Made by a program: the position numbers and the translations under genes | DNA from: Clostridia bacterium | GTDB lineage: Bacteria > Bacillota > Clostridia > Oscillospirales > Acutalibacteraceae | Reading direction: 5' to 3' | DNA: 58,031 nt | NCBI GenBank assembly: GCA_017466365.1 | Contig: JAFTUG010000017.1 | Location: 1 to 58,031, forward strand | Notes under the pieces: model-generated | The model's input: the letters and a program-made list of their open reading frames with translations, nothing else | The model's database searches: none | What the model was told of the DNA's origin: nothing | Shown here: positions 1 to 6,729 of the stretch, piece after piece | Layout of the letters: every line of letters starts with the position of its first letter | Numbering within the stretch: position 1 is the first letter of the stretch

Positions 1-37
<37 letters not shown>

Positions 38-246
38 TTTTATCTAAACACAACCGAAATTGTGTCCAAATCATTCTTAGAGCTCAATCGCTCGTGATGT
101 CCATCTGACATCTTGTTTCTCGTTTATTCGAGAATTACTGCTGTACTTGAAGTACATACTCAAATTAATCTTCAAGGGTATTTTTCTATCAATCGTTGTT
201 TAATTTTCAAGGTGCGTTGCACACCGTTCTTGCGGAGTGCTCGACT
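38..246 (-). other. 16S rRNA leader region
   Basis: Transcribed spacer between the rRNA promoter and the 16S 5' end. It contains a small hairpin, ACACAA/TTGTGT at 48-53 and 60-65, just before the mature 16S. Short reading frames here have no credible ribosome site or family resemblance, so I do not call genes. Confidence 0.6.
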
Positions 247-275
247 ATATTACCAAATCCCTCCCCATTTGTCAA
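247..275 (-). promoter_or_regulatory. rRNA operon promoter
   Basis: On the minus strand: TTGACA (270-275), a 17-base spacer, then TAATAT (247-252). The stretch just upstream of the -35 (about 276-300) is A-rich on the transcribed strand and could act as an UP element. It points at the 16S gene. Confidence 0.85.
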
Positions 276-397
276 CACCTTTTTTCAAAGTTTTTCGACC
301 TTGTTATCAACTGTTCCGAGTGTTTTGTATTTAGCTTGTTTTATATTGCGATTTTTGCATATAATTTTATTGATTATAATATATGGTAAAGTTTATG

Positions 398-427
398 TTG
401 ACATAATACATCATTATATTGTATAAT
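398..427 (+). promoter_or_regulatory. Promoter of thiT riboswitch transcript
   Basis: Consensus TTGACA (398-403), an 18-base spacer and TATAAT (422-427), ending a few bases before the TPP aptamer. Transcription would start around 434. Confidence 0.8.
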
Positions 428-433
428 CTGCTT

Positions 434-512
434 GACAAAGGGGTGCTGCCTTAAGGCGGCTGAGATTATACCCTCAAACCTGATCCCGATAATGCGGGCG
501 TAGGAAAAGAGC
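434..512 (+). ncRNA. TPP (thi-box) riboswitch
   Basis: Contains the conserved THI-element blocks in order: GGGGTGCT, GGCTGAGA, TACCCTC, ACCTGATC and GCGTAGGAA. These are the pyrimidine- and pyrophosphate-sensing arms of the TPP aptamer. It sits between a strong promoter and a terminator-like hairpin, in front of a thiamine transporter, so it should switch thiT off when thiamine pyrophosphate is abundant. Confidence 0.95.
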
Positions 513-530
513 TCAATGCGGAATTTTCTC

Positions 531-562
531 GCCCGACACATATTTGTGCCGGGCGTTTTTCG
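531..562 (+). terminator. Riboswitch expression-platform terminator
   Basis: Stem GCCCGACACA/TGTGCCGGGC (one mismatch) with loop TATT, followed by TTTTT. It lies directly downstream of the TPP aptamer and upstream of the thiT ribosome site, the usual place for transcription attenuation. Confidence 0.8.
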
Positions 563-595
563 TGTCCCCTTTCAAAAGAAAGGAGTTTTGTCAAA

Positions 596-1174
596 ATGAA
601 AGGAAGAACTGCAAAAACCCGTGTATTAACCGAAAGTGCGATATTGGTTGCATTATCAATCGCACTCTTCACTGTTTCAGATTTGCTTCCTTGGCCTTTT
701 GTTTACGGCGGAGGCTTCACTCTTTTCGGACAGGTGCCGATTATTATTGTTTCATACCGCCACGGAATCAAGAACGGTCTTACAGCAAGTACGGTACTTG
801 CGATTTTTGAGATGATTATAGGATACCGAAATTTCACTTATGTTGCGGGAATTGTTGCATATCTTATAGTCGCTTTTGCAGACTATATTGTTGCATTCGG
901 ATGTCTTGGCCTCGGGGGAATGTTCAGAGGTAAATTAAAGAAACAATCCATAGAGCTTGTTCTCGGGGGAATTGTTGTTTGCATTATCAGATTTATCTGC
1001 CACTTCATCAGCGGCATTACCATCTGGACGGGATACTGCCCCGAAGGAATGGCGATTGCGACATATTCGTTTTTCTATAATGGATCGTATATGGCAATTG
1101 AGCTTGTGCTGACGGTTGTCGGACTGATTGCGGTTGGAAAGATGTTTAAATTGGATAAGGATAAAATGATATAA
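596..1174 (+). CDS. thiT: ThiT, thiamine ECF transporter S component
   Basis: This 192-residue, highly hydrophobic protein has about six membrane segments and matches the ThiT/YuaJ family in length and pattern. ThiT is the substrate-binding membrane subunit that captures thiamine and works with a shared ECF energising module (EcfA, EcfA', EcfT), which is not in this window. The ATG follows AAAGGAG at a normal distance. The TPP riboswitch directly upstream independently supports thiamine as the substrate. It appears to be a single-gene transcript ending at the hairpin at 1180-1210. The lysine-rich C-terminus fits an inside-positive tail. Confidence 0.93.
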   Translation: MKGRTAKTRVLTESAILVALSIALFTVSDLLPWPFVYGGGFTLFGQVPIIIVSYRHGIKNGLTASTVLAIFEMIIGYRNFTYVAGIVAYLIVAFADYIVAFGCLGLGGMFRGKLKKQSIELVLGGIVVCIIRFICHFISGITIWTGYCPEGMAIATYSFFYNGSYMAIELVLTVVGLIAVGKMFKLDKDKMI

Positions 1175-1179
1175 ATCAC

Positions 1180-1210
1180 AAAACGGGCAGTAAGAAACTG
1201 CCCGTTTTTC
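1180..1210. terminator. Bidirectional terminator, thiT / 1211 gene
   Basis: Stem AAACGGGCAG/CTGCCCGTTT (1181-1190 and 1198-1207), with T-rich tracts on either strand, between two convergent genes. Confidence 0.88.
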
Positions 1211-2125
1211 TTATTCGCATTCAGCAAGAATTTGCGTCTTGTTGAGTTTAACTATTCTTTCAGCTTCGTTTATTGTTTTTCCGTGAATATCAAAATCAAA
1301 CAAATCATACTCATGTGTGTATGTATCTCTTATTCTGCCTCCGAACGAGTTAGTCGCCGAATACACAAGATCAATTTTCAAATAAAGAGAATTTCCCGAT
1401 TCTGCGTCTTTATCCTCTTTAATATCAATATAAAACTTACTTCCGTACTCTTCTTTAAACGAAGAGGGAGCCTTACAACTGCTCTGCACTGTCGATTTAA
1501 GAAGTTCAAACTGAACCGAAGAAAGATTCTGATAATGAAGCCAAATTTCCAAATCATCGGAATTTTTATAATCAGCCAGATTTTTTGCGTATATCCATGC
1601 AGTACCGTTATGGTTTTTATCTATGCAGTCAACAGCGATACGATAATTACATTCGTTAATAAGTTCTTTTGCATTTTCATTATCTGCACAATGCTGAAGA
1701 ATAATATATGCACCGTAATATGATCCGTTATCCATTGCAATTTGTGCCTGTTCAATAAGGACGGACTGTACTTTTTCATCATCAGGATTTTTATCTCCGA
1801 TATATCCGTCAATCGCATTCTCAATGTTTGCTTTGTAATTCTTAATGTTTTCATTATCTTCTACCGGCAGATATTTTTCCGAAACAGCCGCTTTGCTTAT
1901 ATCATCTGCTGAGGTTATCAGCGAAGAAACAAGCGTACCGACAAAAATCACTGCGATTATTGCAATAAAAACACCGAATCTTATAAGACGTTTCTTTTTC
2001 TTTGCCTGCTTTTCTTCTTTTTTCATTTGTCTCATAGCTTCTACATATGCCTGCTGCTGTTCTTCAATCGTAAGTACCGTTTTGTTTTCAACTGAATCGT
2101 TTTGTTCTTTTACAATTTCATCCAT
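1211..2125 (-). CDS. Membrane-anchored protein of unknown function
   Basis: I do not recognise this 304-residue protein. It has a charged, Gln/Lys-rich N-terminus (residues 1-46, probably coiled coil), one membrane segment (about 48-70, after a KKKKR stop) and an extracytoplasmic region of about 230 residues. The first half of that region looks helical and TPR-like; the last 100 residues look beta-rich. The start chosen is the ATG at 2125, preceded by GAGGTG; the in-frame extension upstream would run through the promoter. Transcription probably starts at the consensus promoter at 2157-2187, whose spacer is a perfect palindrome. Divergence from a tiny HTH gene suggests local control by that regulator (inference). 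Confidence 0.75.
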   Translation of the reverse strand: MDEIVKEQNDSVENKTVLTIEEQQQAYVEAMRQMKKEEKQAKKKKRLIRFGVFIAIIAVIFVGTLVSSLITSADDISKAAVSEKYLPVEDNENIKNYKANIENAIDGYIGDKNPDDEKVQSVLIEQAQIAMDNGSYYGAYIILQHCADNENAKELINECNYRIAVDCIDKNHNGTAWIYAKNLADYKNSDDLEIWLHYQNLSSVQFELLKSTVQSSCKAPSSFKEEYGSKFYIDIKEDKDAESGNSLYLKIDLVYSATNSFGGRIRDTYTHEYDLFDFDIHGKTINEAERIVKLNKTQILAECE

Positions 2126-2156
2126 TATTTTCACCTCATAAATACTTGTTTTGTGT

Positions 2157-2187
2157 ATATTATAGTCATAATTATGACTATTGTCAA
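2157..2187 (-). promoter_or_regulatory. Consensus promoter with palindromic operator
   Basis: On the minus strand: TTGACA (2182-2187), a 17-base spacer and TATAAT. The perfect 18-base palindrome TAGTCATAATTATGACTA (2163-2180) fills the spacer and touches the -10. A protein bound there would block RNA polymerase. The divergent HTH protein is the obvious candidate, but that is inference. Confidence 0.8.
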
Positions 2188-2226
2188 TATTAACCCCACA
2201 AAGTACCATTAAAGACGGTGATAAAA

Positions 2227-2430
2227 ATGATTGTATATGATCCGTTTTGGAAAACACTTAAAGAACGAGGCGAAAGCACATACTCTTTAATTAATAACTA
2301 CAACATCAGCAGTGCTACGATTGACAGAATCAGAAAAAACAACGGTATAACCACACAAAAACTAAACGACCTCTGTCGCATACTTAAATGCAGAGTAGAA
2401 GATATAATCGAATATATAGACGAAGAATAA
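2227..2430 (+). CDS. Small Cro/C1-type HTH regulator
   Basis: This 67-residue protein is almost entirely one helix-turn-helix domain of the XRE type (YozG-like): DPFWKTLKE..., then a recognition helix around SSATIDRIRKN, ending DLCRILKCRVEDIIEYI. Single-domain proteins of this family usually bind DNA as dimers and often act on the adjacent promoter. Relatives start MI.YDPFWKTL, so I take the ATG at 2227, preceded by GGTGA; a GTG at 2218 would add three residues. It diverges from the 1211-2125 membrane gene across a palindrome-bearing promoter. I see no clear promoter for this gene itself. A terminator follows at 2431. Confidence 0.85.
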   Translation: MIVYDPFWKTLKERGESTYSLINNYNISSATIDRIRKNNGITTQKLNDLCRILKCRVEDIIEYIDEE

Positions 2431-2470
2431 AAATCCGTATCCCCTCACACGAAGGAATACGGATTTGTTT
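2431..2470. terminator. Bidirectional terminator, HTH gene / serS
   Basis: Stem AAATCCGTAT(TCC)/(GGA)ATACGGATTT around 2431-2466, with T tracts on both strands, between convergent genes. Confidence 0.85.
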
Positions 2471-3757
2471 TTATTTAACGGGAACAAGCTTTTCCTTGCC
2501 GCCCATGTAGGGACGGAGTGCAACGGGAATGTTTACGCTGCCGTCTTCGTTGAGGTTGTTTTCAAGGAATGCAATAAGCATTCTGGGAGGTGCGACGACG
2601 GTATTGTTGAGGGTGTGTGCGAAATATTTGCCGTCTTTGCCGTTGACTCTGATTTTGAGTCTGCGTGCCTGTGCGTCTCCGAGATTTGAACATGAACCGA
2701 CTTCGAAATACTTCTTCTGTCTGGGAGACCATGCTTCAACATCAAAGGACTTAACCTTAAGGTCTGCAAGGTCACCTGAGCAACACTCGAGTGTTCTGAC
2801 GGGAATATCGAGTGAACGGAAGAGGTCAACCGTATTCTGCCAGAGCTTTTCAAACCACATCATGCTGTCCTCGGGCTTACAAACAACGATCATTTCCTGC
2901 TTTTCAAACTGATGAATTCTGTAAACGCCTCTTTCCTCGATACCGTGTGCGCCCTTTTCCTTGCGGAAGCAGGGTGAATAGCTGGTAAGTGTGTGGGGAA
3001 GAGTATCTTCATTTACAATAGTATCAATATATTTACCGATCATTGAGTGTTCGCTTGTACCGATGAGATAGAGATCTTCACCTTCAATTTTATACATCAT
3101 TGCGTCCATTTCGGCAAAGCTCATAACACCTGTTACAACATTGCTTCTGATCATGAAAGGAGGAACACAGTAGGTAAATCCTCTGTCAATCATGAAATCT
3201 CTTGCATAGGAAATACAAGCGGAATGAAGTCTTGCGATATCACCCTGAAGATAATAGAAGCCGTTGCCTGCAACATTTCTTGCGGCGTCAAGATCGATAC
3301 CGTTGAAGCGTTCCATGATTTCGGTATGATAAGGAATATCAAATTCGGGAACAACGGGTTCACCGTATTTTGTAACCTCAACATTTTCGCTGTCATCCTT
3401 ACCGATGGGTACACTTGGGTCAATGATGTTGGGAATAACCATCATTATTTTTGTTACCTTTTCGGCATATTCGGCTTCAAGCTTTTCACACTCTGCAAGT
3501 CTTTCGGAGAATTCAGTTACCTTTGACTTTGCAGCCATAGCTTCATCCTTCTTGCCCTGTGCCATGAGTGCACCGATTTCCTTCGAAACCTTGTTGCGGT
3601 TTGCACGAAGGCTGTCTGCCTCGGACTTGATCGCTCTAGACTGTGCGTCGAGCTCGATTACTTCGTCAACAAGAGCAAGTTTATTATCCTGGAATTTCTT
3701 TTTAATATTTTCCTTAACGATATCGGGGTTTTCTCTGAGAAATCTGATATCAAGCAT
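2471..3757 (-). CDS. serS: Seryl-tRNA synthetase
   Basis: Charges tRNA-Ser with serine in the cytoplasm. The 428-residue length is typical. The N-terminus has the long antiparallel coiled coil that grips the tRNA variable arm (about 30-105). The class II core follows, with motif 2 (GAHGIEERGVYRIHQFEK) and motif 3 (NNTVVAPPRMLIAFLE). The ATG follows TAGGAG. It is the last gene of a tight minus-strand cluster (DUF1624 protein, mrp, serS; gaps of 12 and 21 bases). I found no T-box leader immediately upstream, although clostridial serS often has one. Confidence 0.97.
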   Translation of the reverse strand: MLDIRFLRENPDIVKENIKKKFQDNKLALVDEVIELDAQSRAIKSEADSLRANRNKVSKEIGALMAQGKKDEAMAAKSKVTEFSERLAECEKLEAEYAEKVTKIMMVIPNIIDPSVPIGKDDSENVEVTKYGEPVVPEFDIPYHTEIMERFNGIDLDAARNVAGNGFYYLQGDIARLHSACISYARDFMIDRGFTYCVPPFMIRSNVVTGVMSFAEMDAMMYKIEGEDLYLIGTSEHSMIGKYIDTIVNEDTLPHTLTSYSPCFRKEKGAHGIEERGVYRIHQFEKQEMIVVCKPEDSMMWFEKLWQNTVDLFRSLDIPVRTLECCSGDLADLKVKSFDVEAWSPRQKKYFEVGSCSNLGDAQARRLKIRVNGKDGKYFAHTLNNTVVAPPRMLIAFLENNLNEDGSVNIPVALRPYMGGKEKLVPVK

Positions 3758-3778
3758 ATTTTCAACTCCTAAAATTTA

Positions 3779-4603
3779 TTACATCTTTGAAATGATTTCA
3801 ACTGCATTTTCCACGCATTTATCATCTGCAAGTTCGATTGCACCCTTATCGACAAGAGCTGCTGTTTTGGGGTCGATGGGAATTCTTGCGAGAACGGGAA
3901 CACCGAGTTCCTTTGCGATTTCGTCAATCTTGCTTTCGCCGAAAATCTTATATTCCTTGCCGCAGTCGGGACATACAAATCCGCTCATGTTTTCGACAAG
4001 ACCGATAACGGGAATATTCATAAGCTTAGCCATATTATAGGCTTTTTTTACAATCATTGTTACAAGATCCTGAGGAGTGGTAACAATAACAATACCGTCT
4101 ACGGGAAGATTCTGGAAAACGGTAAGCGATACATCGCCTGTTCCGGGAGGCATGTCCACAAACATATAGTCAACATCGCCCCACGCAACATCCTTCCAGA
4201 ACTGCTGAATAACGCCCGAAATAACGGGTCCTCTCCACACTACGGGAGATTCTTCGTTTTCAAGAAGAAGGTTTACGGACATAATTTTTGTTCCGTTCTT
4301 GCTTTCTTCGGGAAGAAGTCCGCTTTCGTCAGCCTTTGCTCTTGCACTGATACCAAACGACTTGGGAATTGAAGGTCCTGTTATATCTGCGTCAAGAACT
4401 GCACAGGCATTTCCTCTTTTCTGCATAGCAGTTGCAAGAAGCGAGGTGACAAGCGACTTGCCGACACCGCCTTTACCGCTTACAACGCCGATAACCTTTC
4501 CGATATTGCTGAAGGGTCCGCAGGGTATTCTCATATCCTGCGCTTCTTTTCTTGAATCACAATTACTTGCACAGCTTGCGCAATTTCCGCTGCATTCACT
4601 CAT
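3779..4603 (-). CDS. mrp: Mrp/NBP35-family Fe-S cluster carrier ATPase
   Basis: This 274-residue P-loop protein of the Mrp/ApbC/NBP35 group assembles or carries Fe-S clusters. The deviant Walker A, SGKGGVGKS, is at residues 42-50. The N-terminus has a Cys cluster (C4, C8, C11, C15) like that of NBP35-type scaffolds, and a C-terminal CPDC pair is the usual cluster-bridging motif. DMPPGTGD is the Walker B-like family signature. The ATG has a GGAGA ribosome site. It lies between the DUF1624 membrane gene and serS, probably in one transcript; the grouping has no obvious functional logic. Confidence 0.92.
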   Translation of the reverse strand: MSECSGNCASCASNCDSRKEAQDMRIPCGPFSNIGKVIGVVSGKGGVGKSLVTSLLATAMQKRGNACAVLDADITGPSIPKSFGISARAKADESGLLPEESKNGTKIMSVNLLLENEESPVVWRGPVISGVIQQFWKDVAWGDVDYMFVDMPPGTGDVSLTVFQNLPVDGIVIVTTPQDLVTMIVKKAYNMAKLMNIPVIGLVENMSGFVCPDCGKEYKIFGESKIDEIAKELGVPVLARIPIDPKTAALVDKGAIELADDKCVENAVEIISKM

Positions 4604-4615
4604 GTTTTATCTCTC

Positions 4616-5395
4616 CTATAAATTAATAATCAAATCAATTCCGTATGCAACGCCGAAAATCAGCGGCATATGGGCAATATATATAACAAGTGCATTTCTC
4701 CCGAGAAACGAGAAAAATGGCAGTTTGTTTTCAAAACACCACTCGGGGTAGCCTTTTGACATAAAATATTTTCCTGCAAAAGCACCCGCAAAAAAGATAA
4801 ATATATTCGGTAAAAGCGGAAAATAATCTGCCGAACAAAAATCGGAATTATAAATTCCCAAAGGCATGAGGAAATTTGTTTCGTAAAGCTTTTCGGGCAA
4901 AACAAAATCAATAAGCCCGCCGTAAGCAAGCCTGCCTTCGCTTATACCGCTCGTGAAAGCATAAAGGATTGCACAAACAAGTATTCCAGCAAAAACGGAT
5001 ACATTTCCGATTTTTCTTAAAAACAAAGAATAAATAATTATTGAAACCGAAAGAAAATGGAGAATTCCGAAATAAATCTCACAATCGGCAAATCCGATTT
5101 TCGGCATGACAAAAGCCGTGACAAACGTCATTCCGAGTGCAATCGCAAGAAGAATTACTCCCCTTCTTAAATTACTTCTCGAGAGACTGCAGGATATTCC
5201 GCAGATAAAAATGAATATTCCCGCAAACATCGGCTGAACGGGCATAAAAAATTCAAATATTTTATATGCGCCTTCAATTCCGAACGAAGTTCCGATGATA
5301 TAAAACGCATGGTAAAATATCATGCAGAAAACGGCAAGCCCTCTGATTTCATCAAGAATCTCTATTCTTTTTTTCGCATTTGAGATGCTTTTCAT
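4616..5395 (-). CDS. DUF1624/HGSNAT-like membrane protein
   Basis: This 259-residue polytopic protein has about seven or eight membrane segments. It begins with the family hallmark RIEILDEIRGLAVFCMIFYH, as in bacterial DUF1624 proteins related to heparan-alpha-glucosaminide N-acetyltransferase (transmembrane acyltransferases). The conserved early Arg, Asp and His are present. The substrate of the bacterial members is unknown to me, so I assign only a probable acyl-transfer role at the membrane. The ATG follows AGGTG. It leads the operon with mrp and serS from the promoter at 5412-5439. Confidence 0.8.
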   Translation of the reverse strand: MKSISNAKKRIEILDEIRGLAVFCMIFYHAFYIIGTSFGIEGAYKIFEFFMPVQPMFAGIFIFICGISCSLSRSNLRRGVILLAIALGMTFVTAFVMPKIGFADCEIYFGILHFLSVSIIIYSLFLRKIGNVSVFAGILVCAILYAFTSGISEGRLAYGGLIDFVLPEKLYETNFLMPLGIYNSDFCSADYFPLLPNIFIFFAGAFAGKYFMSKGYPEWCFENKLPFFSFLGRNALVIYIAHMPLIFGVAYGIDLIINL

Positions 5396-5411
5396 AAATT
5401 CACCTCATATT

Positions 5412-5439
5412 ATTTTAACATAACGCGCCAAAAATGCAA
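5412..5439 (-). promoter_or_regulatory. Probable promoter of DUF1624-mrp-serS
   Basis: TTGCAT (5434-5439), a 16-base spacer and TAAAAT (5412-5417) on the minus strand, just upstream of the first gene. The spacing is slightly short. Confidence 0.5.
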
Positions 5440-5446
5440 GCATTTA

Positions 5447-5475
5447 TTGACTTTATTATTTTTTTGTTTTAAAAT
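5447..5475 (+). promoter_or_regulatory. Promoter of gtrA-metH operon
   Basis: TTGACT (5447-5452), a 17-base spacer and TAAAAT (5470-5475). About 40 bases remain to the gtrA start. I see no SAM or cobalamin riboswitch in this leader. Confidence 0.7.
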
Positions 5476-5517
5476 ATATTTATTATTTGCGGTAATAAAT
5501 ATTCTTCGGAGATAAAA

Positions 5518-6069
5518 ATGATTGAGAAAATAAGAGAACTTTTATTCAGAATTTTTAAAAAGGAAAGCTTTATCGGCAAACTGATCGATAAATTTTTCAC
5601 AAAAGAAATCGTGTCATATATCTTTTTCGGTGTAATGACAACAATAGTGAATTTAGCGGTATTTTATGTAACAAAACGCTTTTTTGCCGCAATCGGCTGG
5701 AACGGCGTTTTTAATACGATTGTTCCCGAAAATTCAAAAATCGTTGAGCTTTTCAGCGGAGGCAGCGAATATCTTGACGCAAACCTCATAGCGTGGATTG
5801 CAGGTGTTGTTTTTGCATTCGTAACAAACAAGCTGTTTGTTTTTGAATCAAAAAGCTGGAGACCTTCCGTTGCAGGCAAGGAATTCACAGGCTTCATGGG
5901 AGCAAGAATTTTTTCGCTTGCTGTTGAAATGCTCGGAATGTTTGTTATGGTAACTCTGCTCAATTGGAATGAACTTATTTCAAAGCTTGTTGTCGGATTT
6001 ATTGTTATTATTATAAACTATGTTTTCAGCAAGGTGCTGATATTTAAAAAAAGCAAAGCAAGGACATAA
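5518..6069 (+). CDS. GtrA-family membrane protein
   Basis: This 183-residue protein has four membrane segments. FFGVMTTIVNLAVFYV in the first segment and VFAFVTNKLFVFES in the second match the GtrA/DPMS family, thought to help move lipid-linked sugars across the membrane or to partner polyprenyl-phosphate glycosyltransferases. A charged amphipathic N-terminus (1-30) precedes segment one. No glycosyltransferase is adjacent, so the partner is unknown. The ATG follows CGGAG. It is first in an operon with the MetH activation gene four bases downstream, an odd pairing. Confidence 0.85.
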   Translation: MIEKIRELLFRIFKKESFIGKLIDKFFTKEIVSYIFFGVMTTIVNLAVFYVTKRFFAAIGWNGVFNTIVPENSKIVELFSGGSEYLDANLIAWIAGVVFAFVTNKLFVFESKSWRPSVAGKEFTGFMGARIFSLAVEMLGMFVMVTLLNWNELISKLVVGFIVIIINYVFSKVLIFKKSKART

Positions 6070-6073
6070 TCGG

Positions 6074-6724
6074 ATGATTGAAATTATAAAATCAGCGGCA
6101 GCCGAGATAACAATTGACCCGAAAGAGGTCGCCGTTTATCTCGGCTATTATTCCGCAAACGGAATTGACGATAAAACGATAAATGATGCAATAACAGAAT
6201 TTAAGACTCACTCTGATTTCAAAGCCTGCTGTGTTAAAGTGCCGGTAAAAATCAAAGAAAACATCATTGACCTCGGATTTATGCAGGCTGAGAGCAAATC
6301 CTTGAGAAAAAATCTTGAAGGATGCGATGAAGCATATATTCTTGCGGCAACAACGGGAATAAACTCGCAAAGACTGATTGAAAAGAACTCCGTAATCTCG
6401 CCGATAAAAGGAATTGTTACGGATTGCGTAGGCTCTGCGGCAATTGAAGCATTTTGCGATAAAATAAATCTTTCTTTTGAAAATTCCGGTTTTCTCCGCC
6501 CGAGATTCAGCCCCGGCTACGGTGATTTGTGTATAGATTGTCAAAGAAAAATTGTTGATTTTCTTTATGCGAACAAAAACATCGGTTTGAGTCTTACGGA
6601 AAGCCTTATGATGGTGCCAAAAAAATCGGTGACGGCGATAATCGGCATAGGAAAAGAAAAGAATAAATGCAGGGGCAACGGCTGCATGACATGCAAAGCC
6701 GAAAAATGCCCTTATAGGGACTGA
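6074..6724 (+). CDS. Stand-alone MetH reactivation-domain protein
   Basis: This 216-residue protein corresponds to the C-terminal activation domain of cobalamin-dependent methionine synthase, which binds S-adenosylmethionine and remethylates the oxidised cofactor. The diagnostic R.S.GYGD loop is at residues 144-151 (RFSPGYGD). E. coli MetH carries this as its fourth domain; here it is a separate gene five bases upstream of a MetH that ends after the B12 domain, so the two complement each other. It also has a C-terminal Cys cluster (C199, C204, C207, C212) that suggests a metal or Fe-S site. No strong ribosome site is seen; translation may be coupled to gtrA. Confidence 0.85.
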   Translation: MIEIIKSAAAEITIDPKEVAVYLGYYSANGIDDKTINDAITEFKTHSDFKACCVKVPVKIKENIIDLGFMQAESKSLRKNLEGCDEAYILAATTGINSQRLIEKNSVISPIKGIVTDCVGSAAIEAFCDKINLSFENSGFLRPRFSPGYGDLCIDCQRKIVDFLYANKNIGLSLTESLMMVPKKSVTAIIGIGKEKNKCRGNGCMTCKAEKCPYRD

Positions 6725-6729
6725 TACAA

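Noticed and set aside
113-426. Short open frames between the 16S gene and the TPP promoter
   Set aside because: They lie in the rRNA leader and promoter, lack ribosome sites, and read against the rRNA transcript.
1232-1723. A 163-residue plus-strand frame over the unknown membrane gene
   Set aside because: No ribosome site, and it is antisense to a gene with a consensus promoter and a dedicated terminator.
3758-5517. T-box leader for serS
   Set aside because: serS sits 21 bases after mrp, and no T-box consensus is visible there or ahead of the operon.
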